NCBI RefSeq assembly: GCF_001730285.1
Contig: NZ_MIJZ01000012.1
Location: 310,001 to 374,000, forward strand
Direction: 5' to 3'
From: Enterococcus ureasiticus
Lineage (GTDB): Bacteria; Bacillota; Bacilli; Lactobacillales; Enterococcaceae
Length of the DNA: 64,000 nt
Part shown: positions 54,919-64,000 of the stretch, in pieces
Layout of the letters: each line of letters starts with the position of its first letter
Position numbering within the stretch: position 1 is the stretch's first letter
Program-made: the position numbers and the translations under genes
The notes under the pieces: generated by a model
Databases searched by the model: none
Told to the model about the DNA's origin: nothing
The model's input: the letters and a program-made list of their open reading frames with translations, nothing else

Positions 54919-55557
54919 TTATGCCTCTTCATTTTTCGTTTGATATGAACTATCGTTAAATGATTTTATCGTATAGTTCTTTTGATTATTTTCTTTTTCT
55001 AAAATCGTGATACTTGTATTCGCAAGCGGTCCGCCTTCACGCCATTTTGCTTTTTCTTTTCCTACTAGTGAATTGATCAGTGTAATCAGTAAAACGCCGT
55101 GAGCGACGATCAACACCTTCCCATCTGGATATTCTTCACTGAGTTTTTCTATGGTCTGGGTTGAACGTGTCACTAAAGAATCAATCGTTTCTCCCATAAA
55201 AGCTGTAGGATCATATAAGTCTGGTCGCGTTCGCAAATGATCTGTTTGTTCATCTGTATGATCAATTTCGACACCTTCACGTTTACCGAATTTGATTTCC
55301 CTTAAATTGTCATGGTACTGAAGTGTTAGTCCATCTAAAAAATTATTTTCTTTAAGAATGTAATTTGCGGTGTCCATTGCTCTTTTTTGAGTGCTGACAG
55401 CTACTACATCGAACGAAATATCACTTAGATAGCGTCCTGCTTGAATCGCTTGTTCAATTCCGATTGGCAATAAGGGTGAATCGATATCTCCGCCTTGGAA
55501 TCGTAAACTTAAATTCAGTTCAGTCTTACCATGTCTAACAAAATAAAATGTAGTCAT
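54919..55557 (-). CDS. Histidine phosphatase (phosphoglycerate mutase-like)
   Basis: Active-site motif FVRHGKTELN with the phospho-His at residue 9, second His in VLIVAHGVLL (about 151), and a RGFxxG-like region. I start at ATG 55557, because GGAGGGG lies 9 bases upstream; the longer frame from 55701 adds 48 residues before the family start. 212 residues, PhoE/GpmB-like. Substrate unknown. Confidence 0.9.
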   Translation of the reverse strand: MTTFYFVRHGKTELNLSLRFQGGDIDSPLLPIGIEQAIQAGRYLSDISFDVVAVSTQKRAMDTANYILKENNFLDGLTLQYHDNLREIKFGKREGVEIDHTDEQTDHLRTRPDLYDPTAFMGETIDSLVTRSTQTIEKLSEEYPDGKVLIVAHGVLLITLINSLVGKEKAKWREGGPLANTSITILEKENNQKNYTIKSFNDSSYQTKNEEA

Positions 55558-55736
55558 TTGTTCTATCCCCTCCATTTTTTCTAACTGTTCCTTACACTTG
55601 ATTATGATACTACAAATATAATCATTTTGCGCCACTTCTACTATTTTATTTTTGGCACTTCTTAGTTCTGCAGAAAAAGACCTAAACAACACATCTAGCA
55701 TTTTGTTCAGATCTTATTTTATCATTTTTTAGGTTC

Positions 55737-56456
55737 TTAGTTTTTTACTTGAACAGTTAAATTAACAATCGAGGTTGTTTGTTCCTTTTTTGTCTTTTGA
55801 TCATAGATCTTCGCCTTAGCATATGCTTGATATTCCCCTTGGGCTAAATCCTTCGTTAGCTTTCCTTTATTGATATATTGACCTGGGTAGATACTGCCAG
55901 ATTCATAGATCAAATCATTTTCCTCTTGTAAAAAAACTTCTACTGCAATGATACTTTTGTTTTGTTCTGGATTGATTATCTGGATTTTTCCATTTTCTTT
56001 TGCTGAATTGAAAATCAGTTCAGTATCCATCTGCAGATTAAAATAACCATCATCTACAGCCGATTGCATTTTTTTGATTAGTTCATTTTTATCGATTTTT
56101 TTTGCATCCTTGATATCCGGCGCAAGTTCGCTTGGGATTATGCTTGTCTGAACTAGTTCTTCTTGATTTTTTATGTGCCATAAGTAACCTCCTAAAGTAC
56201 AAATCAAGACGATTAATAAAGTCAGATATAACCATTTTTTAAAAGAATGTTTTTGTATTGAAATGCCCTGGAATTGCTCGCTATCTTTTTTCTTAACTTC
56301 TATGAGCAATGGGATATGATTGGTCGCTACCTCAAAGTCAAATTCTTTTATATCCTCAATTTTTGGGTCCACTTTTTTTATAGCTGTGATCAACTCTTGC
56401 TTTGTTGTGTATTTTTTTGGATCTAAATACATTCGTTGTCTTTTAGTTTTCATCAT
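55737..56456 (-). CDS. Membrane-anchored protein of the surface-protein operon (239 aa)
   Basis: Not firmly recognised. A basic cytoplasmic N-terminus (about 1-80, MMKTKRQRMYLDPKKYTTKQELITAIKKVD) is followed by one membrane helix (about 77-93, LYLTLLIVLICTLGGYL) and an extracellular beta-rich domain (about 130-239) with MDTELIFNSAKENGKIQI, then IYPGQYINKGKL. The latter recalls beta-sandwich partners encoded next to WxL-like surface proteins. It overlaps the upstream large gene by 14 bases. Confidence 0.75.
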   Translation of the reverse strand: MMKTKRQRMYLDPKKYTTKQELITAIKKVDPKIEDIKEFDFEVATNHIPLLIEVKKKDSEQFQGISIQKHSFKKWLYLTLLIVLICTLGGYLWHIKNQEELVQTSIIPSELAPDIKDAKKIDKNELIKKMQSAVDDGYFNLQMDTELIFNSAKENGKIQIINPEQNKSIIAVEVFLQEENDLIYESGSIYPGQYINKGKLTKDLAQGEYQAYAKAKIYDQKTKKEQTTSIVNLTVQVKN

Positions 56457-59181
56457 TCACCTGAAATCCTAGTTTAATTTTATACTGTGGTTGTAACAAT
56501 TTTTCGTATGTGCCAAAATATGACCCTTGAAGAGTGAAGGTTTTACTGCTTTCTCCGGAGAGTTGACCTAAAACTTGTTCATCCATTGCTGTATTTAAAT
56601 GGACTTCTGCATCTTCGGTTTTAATACTCATACTTGCTTGTTGTTTCTGTTTATCTTTATCAAATAAATCGACGAGTTCAAAATCTGAAACGGCTTCTTC
56701 TGTCAGCCCTAAAACACGTAATGTAATCGGAGCGGAACTGTTGTTTTTCACTTCATATTGGGGAGAAATAATTTGATTGGCTAGTAGATCGTTAGTGCCA
56801 AACAAAACTTTTTTTGGAATCATAACGTTGATTTTTTCCTTTTTATCCAGCACATTAATTTTTATGATCAGAATTTGTTCCTTGTATGCAAAACTAGCTT
56901 GATACTTTCCCGGTAAAGGGATTTCCTCTAAATCTGTTGATTGAACTTTAAAGTCATCGTTTGATAGTTCTTCTTTTTCGGACCAAATCTTTCTTTCAAT
57001 TCGTTGATTTAAATAATCCGATATATCACCTGTCACATCTTCTGGATAAACGTCTATATCTAATCCCCAAAGTAAAAATCCTGTTGTTTCTGAGGTTAAA
57101 ACCACTTGACTATGGTCATCATACACAAAAATCGGAACCATGATTTCACTAGTATTATTACTTGAGTCTGTCAATTTAACCATCACTTCTTGTCGTCCAA
57201 CCTTTGCTTCTAATGGATTGATCACTTCAACAGTTGGAGGTATTTCACTGTTGTCATGAATATCTTTTAGTAATTTGGAGACATCTAATTCAGCGATTTC
57301 ATTGATCGAAATGCCTTGTAGTATTGGTTTAGCGGTGGGCGGTAACGTATCAATAACCTGTTTATCAATTTGAGTTACGGCGCCTTCTCCTCCAACAGAA
57401 GCTGAAAATTTTACCGTTGAGCCTACTTGAAGTGCTTGAGGTAATTCATAGGTAAACGTACCATTTTTAGCAACTTTTATAGCTTGTTCAAAAGGAGTGC
57501 CATCTATGAAGAATCCCTTCATATTTACTGTAGCATCTGGGTGAGAGGTTCCTGTAATTTTCGTTGCTGTATCTTTTAGTTCTTCAACGGTTAGCGGAAC
57601 AATCACTTCTGCAGCAAATCTAACTTTGGCTGTCTCGTCATCATAAATTGCAGCGTAAGTATCAGCAAAGTTACTATTTGTAGAGGAAATAATCTGAGTA
57701 TTTCCTTTTTCCCGTCCATCGTGATTGATTGCGGCCGTCACATTAATAAATGCGCCTGTTGCAACAGATAAATTTCCTTTACGGTATAAATCAATTCGGC
57801 TGCTGTTCACAAACAGATTTCCTTGTCCATTGCCGATTAAATTGAAAATTTTCCCTGTAGTAGCAGGATTACTGTCAGAACGTCCATTTTGAAGAATCAC
57901 TCTTTTGGTGGTTGCAGGAATCACAATTGGAATAGCATCTTCTAGCGATTCTTGTTCAAATATACTATAACGATTATTCGAATCGACCACCAAATCCATC
58001 CCTGCACTGATCACAAATTCACCAGTCGTACCTCTTAACGGAATGAATCTTGTCAAATCCATCCCTGTTTTTTTATTTTTTTTACTTTCATCCATTAGAG
58101 TAACAGAAGATCCTTCCCCAAATATATAATGTAACGGTCTCTTAGAAGTTGGTGACTCAATTAAATCACCAGAAACTTTCAATGTGAATGTCGCGTTCTC
58201 CCCAACATCTAATGTAAAGTTTTCATAGCCAGTCCCTGAAACAAACGACTTTTTGGTTTCAATTGAAACGACAGCATTTTCTAAAATCTCAACCCTTCCA
58301 GAACTTATTGAGCTTTGTTGTATAGATAAAAAAGGACCTACTCGAACATCATTGGAGAAACCATCGTGATTGATGGTTGTTTTTCCAGATAAGAATAAAT
58401 GAGATGTTTCCGCAAATGCTTTATTGTAGCGTTCTAGAGTGCTTGTTTGAGTGAAACTAGAATCGTTGATAACGATTATTCCGTTTTTAGCAACAAAGGC
58501 TTGACCACCATTAGACGTATACTCCACAGCATCAAAATATTGTGTACCTATAATCTTTTCTTCAAATGAAATAATCCCGCCATTGTCTTTGTTATCAATA
58601 ACAATATCTGACACAAAAACATCACCATACCCAAATGTTGCATCTAATGCATAAAGCCCCCTGTGCTGTTCTGTTTCAGCAAAAGTATTTAACGTCAGCT
58701 TATTTTTTTTATCTGCTTTATTGACACGCCCCAGTAAGCGAAAACCAGCAATTATTTCAGCTTGATCACCTGATAGCAATTCTACATCTGCAGTCAATAC
58801 AATATTTTTCTTCAATTTGGCTGCTTCTAGAAATGCTTGGCGCGTGCTCACTTTTACATAAGTGTATCCCTCAATAACTATTTCTTCAGCTAGTGCAACG
58901 GGTTCCAGCTGATTCTCATTTTTGGGTGGTTCTAACTTATCGAGAGCTTCTGTTTCGGAATAGTCACTTGCTGGTTGATTTGGAGAATCTGTATTGACTT
59001 TGGGAAGTTCTATTATATGTAAGTTATCTTGAAGTTCATTTTTTTGTTGGTCGTTCTCCAGTTCACTCAAATTTTCTTCTTCACTTGCAATTGTTTCAGC
59101 AAATACTGGACTAATTTGTCCTAGTGATTGGAACGTAAGGAGAAACACCAAAAATATGTATTGTTTATTTTTCATGATCAT
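56443..59181 (-). CDS. Large secreted surface protein with Ig-like and shared C-terminal domains
   Basis: 912 residues. Signal peptide about 1-28 (ends near VFAETI), an acidic linker, then a long repetitive beta region (about 105-545) of the pectate-lyase-like or adhesin type (FEEKIIGTQYFDAVEYTS, then LTLNTF and VFVSDIVIDNK). A bacterial Ig-like segment follows (about 550-620, GTSHPDATVNMKGFFIDGTPF), then a C-terminal domain (about 790-910) that resembles the small secreted protein at 59298-59915. No LPXTG or WxL motif seen. Probably adhesion or matrix binding. Confidence 0.8.
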   Translation of the reverse strand: MIMKNKQYIFLVFLLTFQSLGQISPVFAETIASEEENLSELENDQQKNELQDNLHIIELPKVNTDSPNQPASDYSETEALDKLEPPKNENQLEPVALAEEIVIEGYTYVKVSTRQAFLEAAKLKKNIVLTADVELLSGDQAEIIAGFRLLGRVNKADKKNKLTLNTFAETEQHRGLYALDATFGYGDVFVSDIVIDNKDNGGIISFEEKIIGTQYFDAVEYTSNGGQAFVAKNGIIVINDSSFTQTSTLERYNKAFAETSHLFLSGKTTINHDGFSNDVRVGPFLSIQQSSISSGRVEILENAVVSIETKKSFVSGTGYENFTLDVGENATFTLKVSGDLIESPTSKRPLHYIFGEGSSVTLMDESKKNKKTGMDLTRFIPLRGTTGEFVISAGMDLVVDSNNRYSIFEQESLEDAIPIVIPATTKRVILQNGRSDSNPATTGKIFNLIGNGQGNLFVNSSRIDLYRKGNLSVATGAFINVTAAINHDGREKGNTQIISSTNSNFADTYAAIYDDETAKVRFAAEVIVPLTVEELKDTATKITGTSHPDATVNMKGFFIDGTPFEQAIKVAKNGTFTYELPQALQVGSTVKFSASVGGEGAVTQIDKQVIDTLPPTAKPILQGISINEIAELDVSKLLKDIHDNSEIPPTVEVINPLEAKVGRQEVMVKLTDSSNNTSEIMVPIFVYDDHSQVVLTSETTGFLLWGLDIDVYPEDVTGDISDYLNQRIERKIWSEKEELSNDDFKVQSTDLEEIPLPGKYQASFAYKEQILIIKINVLDKKEKINVMIPKKVLFGTNDLLANQIISPQYEVKNNSSAPITLRVLGLTEEAVSDFELVDLFDKDKQKQQASMSIKTEDAEVHLNTAMDEQVLGQLSGESSKTFTLQGSYFGTYEKLLQPQYKIKLGFQVNDEN

Positions 59182-59297
59182 TGTTACCTCACTTAAAAAG
59201 TTTTACGAATGAAGAAAGTTGATATGTATGCTTCACTTCTTATTTTCAACCTCTTCATTCGATTAAACTGGATAAAGAAGTTTAATTCTTAGTTGAA

Positions 59298-59915
59298 TTA
59301 TTGTACGTCAAACTTTAAAGATAAGTTGTATTTCGGTGTAAGCGGGCCCGTTTCAACAGTCGGATAAACACCTGAAAATTGTCCTTGTAAAGTGAAATCA
59401 ACACTTCCCCCTGTAGTCAAGGCTTTAACTTCTGTTGCAGTATCTAAAAGTGAGCCATCCGTTTTGACCAAAGGAATAGTCACTGCGCCGTTATCTGCTA
59501 CCATATTCAAATCAAGCCCTGAATCAATCGCATTAGCAACAGCTGTCACATTTTGTGCTGAGACTTTAACACCTTTAACAGAATTATTTTTAATTTCATA
59601 TGTTGGTCCATAAACAGATCCTTTATCTGATTCTAATGATCCAAATAAAACAGTAACAGGCATCATCACATTGACCCATGAAGCATCTGTATCACTAGGT
59701 GTTGGCTGTTCTGGATCTGGTGCTTCTGTTGGATCAAACGTTCCTATCCAACCTTTTAATTCTATATCACCATTGTCCACTTTATCCAAGATTTGCTGAT
59801 TATTTTGAATTGGATCAACATCACCTGCTTCATACGCTAAAACTTGACCACTATTCATTAGAACCCCTAATAAAATTAAACCACTCACCAAAACGACTTT
59901 TGTTTGTTTTTTCAT
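59298..59915 (-). CDS. Small secreted protein of the surface-protein operon (205 aa)
   Basis: Signal peptide about 1-27 (MKKQTKVVLVSGLILLGVLMN, cleavage near VLAYEA), a Pro/Glu linker (DPTEAPDPEQPTPSDTD) and one beta domain (about 80-205): VNVMMPVTVLFGSLESDK, then PTYEIKNNSVKGVKV and FTLQGQFSGVYPT. This domain matches the C-terminus of the 912-aa protein (VMIPKKVLFGTND, PQYEVKNNSSAPITL, FTLQGSYFGTYEK). No membrane or wall anchor visible. First gene of the operon. Confidence 0.82.
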   Translation of the reverse strand: MKKQTKVVLVSGLILLGVLMNSGQVLAYEAGDVDPIQNNQQILDKVDNGDIELKGWIGTFDPTEAPDPEQPTPSDTDASWVNVMMPVTVLFGSLESDKGSVYGPTYEIKNNSVKGVKVSAQNVTAVANAIDSGLDLNMVADNGAVTIPLVKTDGSLLDTATEVKALTTGGSVDFTLQGQFSGVYPTVETGPLTPKYNLSLKFDVQ

Positions 59916-59947
59916 AAAACGCTCCTAATTAGTTATTTTTCCAACTC

Positions 59948-59976
59948 ATAATAGCATCTTGATATATAAAAGTAAA
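59948..59976 (-). promoter_or_regulatory. Candidate promoter of the surface-protein operon
   Basis: TTTACT (59976-59971), 17 bases, TATTAT (59953-59948) on the minus strand. The rest of 59916-60192 shows nothing firm. Confidence 0.5.
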
Positions 59977-60192
59977 CGCAAGGGGAAATTATACAAAAAT
60001 TATACAAACCCTTATAAATAAACATCTAAACAGTATTTTATCCAAGAAAGAGAAATTTTTTTCCACAATTAAATAATATTTTTATAAACCTTCCATACAA
60101 AACGACTGTTATTTTAAAAAAACATTTACTTGGGTGTTTTCACTTTTCCGATTCTCTATGCTACCATAGTAAAATAGACTGGAGGGATTTAT

Positions 60193-60537
60193 GTGAAACT
60201 TCAACACTACCAAGAATGGATCAGTGAATTTTACAAAAAAAGAGGATGGTACGAACTCAATTCGTTTATTCGTGTAGGCTTTTTATCTGAGGAAACTGGA
60301 GAAGTTGCTCGTGCTGTACGTGCTATAGAAATTGGTCGTGATCGTCCAGATGAAGAAGAAAAAACAACAGAAAGTCTAGTTCAGGATTTAACCGAAGAGC
60401 TCGGCGATGTTTTAGATAATATTTTTATTTTGGCCGACAAATACGATATTCGTTTTGAAGATATTTTAACCTCACATAAACAAAAACTAGAAGAACGTTT
60501 CTCTGAAATAAATACTACAAAAGAAGGTATAGAATGA
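60193..60537 (+). CDS. MazG-like nucleotide pyrophosphohydrolase
   Basis: A small all-alpha NTP pyrophosphatase. Metal-binding Glu/Asp residues are in FLSEETGEVARAVRAIEIG (about residue 33) and LTEELGDVLDNIFIL (about 73). 114 residues matches the MazG-like single-domain class. Start GTG 60193 after GGAGGG. The next gene overlaps its end by 4 bases (ATGA), so the two are cotranscribed. Likely role: removal of non-canonical nucleotides. Confidence 0.88.
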   Translation: MKLQHYQEWISEFYKKRGWYELNSFIRVGFLSEETGEVARAVRAIEIGRDRPDEEEKTTESLVQDLTEELGDVLDNIFILADKYDIRFEDILTSHKQKLEERFSEINTTKEGIE

Positions 60538-61022
60538 AAAAAAATATAATGGTTCGACCAATTAAAGAAAGTGATTTTCCAGCATTACTCGAGATAGAAA
60601 ATACGATTTGGTCAAATGAAAATTCTCCAGTACTTCATTATTATGAGTCTGTTGATGAATACAAAGAAAAAACAGATGGACGAATCATTTTTGTCGCTGC
60701 TGATGGGGACAACGTTCATGGATTTGTTGATGTTCATCATCCAACACCTCTGCTTTCTCATAAAAAACAATGGATGTTTGGTATCGGTGTTCATCCAGAT
60801 AGTCAGTCATTGGGTATTGGTCGACAATTACTGGATTATTTAAAAGATGCCGCAGCTAAAGAAGGGATTCATAAAATTTCTTTGCGTGTCATGGGACCAA
60901 ATACTAAAGCAATTCAGTTTTACCGTAAAAATGGGTTTATCCAAGAGGCTTTATTTAAAGATGAATTTTTTATCAACGGAACATTCTGTGATGATTATCA
61001 ATTTGCCTATTTTGTCGATTAG
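60534..61022 (+). CDS. GNAT-family N-acetyltransferase
   Basis: A 162-residue acetyl-CoA-dependent acyltransferase. The fold signature is visible: MFGIGVHPDSQSLGIGRQLLDYLKDAA (about 84-108, the Q/R-x-x-G-x-G/A P-loop reads SLGIGRQL) and KISLRVMGPNTKAIQFYRKNGFIQEA (about 115-140). Substrate not determinable. It overlaps the MazG-like gene by 4 bases, so it is translated with it. Confidence 0.9.
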   Translation: MKKNIMVRPIKESDFPALLEIENTIWSNENSPVLHYYESVDEYKEKTDGRIIFVAADGDNVHGFVDVHHPTPLLSHKKQWMFGIGVHPDSQSLGIGRQLLDYLKDAAAKEGIHKISLRVMGPNTKAIQFYRKNGFIQEALFKDEFFINGTFCDDYQFAYFVD

Positions 61023-61137
61023 TCTCAGCGTTCTTTAATGTTCTCAGAAAACCTCAAGCTTTTTCTGAAAATTAACTTGCTGTGCTCTTCTTATTCTGGT
61101 ACTTTTAGTAAGGACAAAGTTTAAGGAGTGTTGAAAT

Positions 61138-62490
61138 GTGACAAAGAAATTATCGTGGCGTGATTACCTTTATGTAGGTTCCATGCTATTTGGCTTATTT
61201 TTCGGAGCGGGAAATCTGATTTTTCCTGTTCATATGGGACAAGAGGCTGGCGCTAGCATTTTTCTAGCTAATCTGGGCTTTTTGATTACAGGAATCGGCT
61301 TACCGTTCTTAGGTGTGATTGCTATCGGTATTTCCAAAAGTAATGGGGTTTTTGATTTAGCGACTCGGGTCAACCGACGCTATGCCGTTGCTTTTACTGT
61401 ATTATTATATCTGACGATCGGTCCGTTCTTTGCATTACCGCGTTTAGCAACGACATCATTTGAAATTGGGTTAGCGCCTTTTATTCCAAGTGATCAGCAT
61501 AAATTGATTTTAGCAATCTTTTCAGCGCTGTTCTTTTTAGTTGCCTGGGCCTTTTCACGTAAACCAACTAAGTTATTAGGTTATGTTGGCAAATTTTTAA
61601 ATCCATTATTTCTATTTTTATTAGCGATTTTGATTTTATTTGCTTTCCTGACTCCGTTAGGATCTATATCTTCTGCGCCTGTCACTGAAACTTATGCAAC
61701 AAATCCTTTTTTCAAGGGCTTTACTGAAGGATATAATACATTAGATGCATTAGCTTCTCTGGCTTTCGGAATCATCATTGTTTCGACGATTAGAGGTATG
61801 GGTGTAGAAAAACCAAATGATATTGCTAAAGATACAATAAAATCTGGTGCAATCAGTATTGTCTTGATGGGAATCATCTATACATTGTTATCCTATATGG
61901 GAACGATGAGTTTAGGCAAATTCCCTCTTAGTGAGAATGGTGGGATTGCTTTAGCCCAGATTGCTAACCATTATTTGGGCAATTTAGGTAGTATTTTGCT
62001 TGCGTTTATTGTGATTCTCGCATGTTTGAAAACAGCAATTGGATTAATTACAGCTTGTTCTGAAACGTTCAGCGAGCTATTTCCAAAAGGTTCTTATGCA
62101 TTTTACATTGCAGCAGCTAGTATTTTACCCTGTCTGTTTGCCAATGTTGGGTTAACGAATATTATTCAATTTTCAGTCCCTGTATTGATGTTTCTTTATC
62201 CATTAGCAATGACATTGATGATTTTAGTGATCATCAGCCCGCTTTTTCACCATCGTAAGGAAGTCTATCGCATGACGACATATGTGACACTATTTGCTGC
62301 ATTACTTGACGCTTTGAATAGTGCGCCTGATTTTATCAAATCAAATGCACTTGTTACAACCCTTTTAAAAACCGCTGAGAATTACTTGCCTTTATTTGCA
62401 ATTGGTATGGGGTGGGTCGTTCCCTCAGTCCTTGGTTTTATGATTGGTTTGATTTGGGTCAAACTAAAAAAAGAAACAATTCTTAACTGA
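61138..62490 (+). CDS. brnQ: Branched-chain amino acid transporter (BrnQ, LIVCS family)
   Basis: Imports Leu, Ile and Val with cations. The family signature [20 protein letters not shown] lies at about residues 19-38, and 450 residues carry about 12 membrane helices. It starts with GTG 61138, 9 to 10 bases after AAGGAG. It stands alone between two gaps, with a strong terminator after it. Confidence 0.93.
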   Translation: MTKKLSWRDYLYVGSMLFGLFFGAGNLIFPVHMGQEAGASIFLANLGFLITGIGLPFLGVIAIGISKSNGVFDLATRVNRRYAVAFTVLLYLTIGPFFALPRLATTSFEIGLAPFIPSDQHKLILAIFSALFFLVAWAFSRKPTKLLGYVGKFLNPLFLFLLAILILFAFLTPLGSISSAPVTETYATNPFFKGFTEGYNTLDALASLAFGIIIVSTIRGMGVEKPNDIAKDTIKSGAISIVLMGIIYTLLSYMGTMSLGKFPLSENGGIALAQIANHYLGNLGSILLAFIVILACLKTAIGLITACSETFSELFPKGSYAFYIAAASILPCLFANVGLTNIIQFSVPVLMFLYPLAMTLMILVIISPLFHHRKEVYRMTTYVTLFAALLDALNSAPDFIKSNALVTTLLKTAENYLPLFAIGMGWVVPSVLGFMIGLIWVKLKKETILN

Positions 62491-62495
62491 TAACG

Positions 62496-62538
62496 GAGAT
62501 AAGATAGAGCTCATTGGGTTTTATCTTATCTCTTTTTT
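62496..62538 (+). terminator. Terminator of brnQ
   Basis: GAGATAAGATA pairs with TATCTTATCTC and is followed by TTTTTT. Confidence 0.9.
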
Positions 62539-62696
62539 GACTTAATTCGTACACAATCTTATCTTTCATACAGATACTTTTTTTGGCCAAAAAGAGAAAT
62601 AATGTTCATCTCTATTTTATCTTTTGTTCTTTCTGATATAATTTTAATCTTTTTGACTAAAATAAATAACTAAATATCCTGCAATTATCGTCTTAG

Positions 62697-62726
62697 CTGA
62701 CAATTGACCATAAAGTACAGTAGAAT
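62697..62726 (+). promoter_or_regulatory. Candidate promoter of the Mga-like gene
   Basis: CTGACA (62697-62702), 18 bases, TAGAAT (62721-62726), 21 bases before the start. Confidence 0.45.
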
Positions 62727-62747
62727 AGGGGCAAGGAAGTGATTAGC

Positions 62748-64000
62748 ATGCTATATGAGGAATTGATGATGGATTCGGGAATGCTTACAAAATTTAAAGT
62801 ATTCAAACGAATTACACAAATCAGTCAATCAGATATTTCTATTACTCAATTATCTGAAGAACTATCTTTGAATTATCAGCAGGCATTTATTATCATAAAT
62901 GAAATCAATCATGATTTAGCTAAAGTAATCTATACTCACCAATCGATTTTGCAAAAAGCAGGAAAAATCGACAGTACTAAATTGCTTGTAACAATTGATG
63001 AATACCGATATTTTCTATTAAAAAAATCGGTTCCATTTCAATTTATTCTTTATTTTTTAAACCATGATTCTCCTAACATAGATGATTTTTGTCAACGTTA
63101 CTACGTGAGTCGTTCGACAGTCTCTAGAAAGATGCTGCCTTTGAAAAAACACGTAAAACAATATAATCTGCGATTTACATATACCGAAGCAAACTTGACT
63201 GGTGATGAACGTGCTGTCAGAGTCGCACTTTTCGATGCTTTGTGGTTAGGAACAAGAGGAACTGTTTGGCCATTTAAAATTGTTGCCCGTGAAGATGCAG
63301 AAAGACTTGCCAGTGCATTTTCTGAATATTTTCCGTTATCCAGAACATATTTAGGTTCTAAAGAATTGACCTATTTTGCGGCGATTTTTCTTTGTCGTAC
63401 TCGCAAAAAAATTTATGTTTGTTATGATGACAAGTATGACTTTTTGATGATGGATAACCCTTACTATGATTTTGAACGTCTGAATAAAGAGCTCGGTCCT
63501 GTTCAAGCATTACCTCCTAAATACAGTAAAGGAGAAAGCAGTTTTATCTTTTTCTTAGCTCACTATGCTCCTTTTTATACCCTAGATGATGATCCATCAC
63601 TGTCTCAAACACTACATGATTTCTCAACACGACCAAATCCTGTGTATGAGTTGGTTCAGGAATTTCTGGAATATGCTAAGATTGATATCTTCAAAAAAGA
63701 GCCAGAAGTTCTCAATAAACCCATTATTATTGGGAATTTGCTTAATATTACCTTTACTTTTTTTGTCTTGCGCCAACCTTTCCCTAATCTTCAAACATTG
63801 GTGGAATTACCACGTAAAAAGAAAAAAGCAGACGAGCTTCTTGAAACAAAGATTCAAGCCTTCTTTGATGAAAAAGCAAAGGAAAAAGAATATAAATTTA
63901 TTTATACGATCAAAAACTCACTGGTCAAAACGTTCAAAAGTGTGTTACTCCCTGCTTATGATAAACCAAAACATTCTGAGCATTTAAAAATCGGCGTTGC
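62748..64000 (+). CDS. Mga-like transcriptional regulator, truncated by the right edge
   Basis: 417 codons are visible from ATG 62748 (AAGGAAG upstream), with no stop before the window end. The N-terminus is a helix-turn-helix (SITQLSEELSLNYQQAFIIINEIN) followed by a second one (NIDDFCQRYYVSRSTVSRKMLPLKKHV), the Mga layout. The middle part matches PRD-like Mga domains. Such proteins are virulence- and sugar-linked activators. Targets are outside the window; its C-terminus (EIIB-like domain in family members) cannot be seen. Confidence 0.82.
   Translation, partial: MLYEELMMDSGMLTKFKVFKRITQISQSDISITQLSEELSLNYQQAFIIINEINHDLAKVIYTHQSILQKAGKIDSTKLLVTIDEYRYFLLKKSVPFQFILYFLNHDSPNIDDFCQRYYVSRSTVSRKMLPLKKHVKQYNLRFTYTEANLTGDERAVRVALFDALWLGTRGTVWPFKIVAREDAERLASAFSEYFPLSRTYLGSKELTYFAAIFLCRTRKKIYVCYDDKYDFLMMDNPYYDFERLNKELGPVQALPPKYSKGESSFIFFLAHYAPFYTLDDDPSLSQTLHDFSTRPNPVYELVQEFLEYAKIDIFKKEPEVLNKPIIIGNLLNITFTFFVLRQPFPNLQTLVELPRKKKKADELLETKIQAFFDEKAKEKEYKFIYTIKNSLVKTFKSVLLPAYDKPKHSEHLKIGV

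Overview
The window looks like a low-GC Firmicute chromosome segment, most probably an Enterococcus. This rests on the gene set: a MerR regulator next to an EfrEF-type ABC pair, LXG polymorphic toxins with their two small helical partners, a holin-like type I toxin, a LysM/GH73 autolysin, a lysine riboswitch on a fused binding-protein/permease and an Mga-type regulator. AGGAGG ribosome sites and AT-rich spacers agree. No tRNA, rRNA, CRISPR array or complete insertion sequence was seen.

Left part (1-11.9 kb). A nonribosomal peptide synthetase (NRPS) runs off the left edge (A-PCP-E-C order visible). It is divergent from an Sfp-type phosphopantetheinyl transferase, followed by a convergent MFS exporter. 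Next is an ABC-2 exporter with two tiny membrane proteins, divergent from its probable TetR regulator; a palindrome sits in the promoter region. Then come a 6-phospho-beta-glucosidase with a divergent RpiR regulator, and an unknown gene.

Middle (12-40 kb). This holds a secreted GH18 chitinase with a cre-like site, two orphan regulators, a 119-bp tandem repeat before a YczE-like membrane protein, and a LysM cell-wall protein. A three-gene operon follows (Asp/Tyr-repeat coiled-coil protein, GH73/LysM autolysin, acidic coiled-coil protein). After a near 1-kb AT-rich spacer comes a P1B-4 metal ATPase with two SmtB-like operator boxes. An OppA lipoprotein, an OsmC protein and a membrane-anchored phosphoesterase follow. 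Next is a complete beta-glucoside regulon (BglG antiterminator, PTS EIIBCA, GH1) with two RAT/terminator switches, then a thioredoxin-like protein and a MerR regulator facing a heterodimeric ABC exporter.

Accessory region (40-49.5 kb). A holin-like type I toxin is followed by an LXG type VII effector locus. It contains Lap1-like and Lap2-like partners, a full LXG toxin with immunity gene, then an array of orphan or decayed toxin cassettes and immunity genes, separated by recurring spacer repeats. Some cassettes sit behind an intrinsic terminator. Two tandem RNA-like units with a conserved loop and changing stem lie just upstream.

Right part (49.5-64 kb). A MarR-controlled MFS pump, a lysine-riboswitch-controlled amino acid ABC transporter, a LOG-family protein and a histidine phosphatase are followed by a secreted surface-protein operon. 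Two members of that operon share a C-terminal beta domain. The window ends with a MazG-like enzyme, a GNAT acetyltransferase, BrnQ and the start of an Mga-like regulator. All assignments come from reading motifs by eye; no database search was possible.
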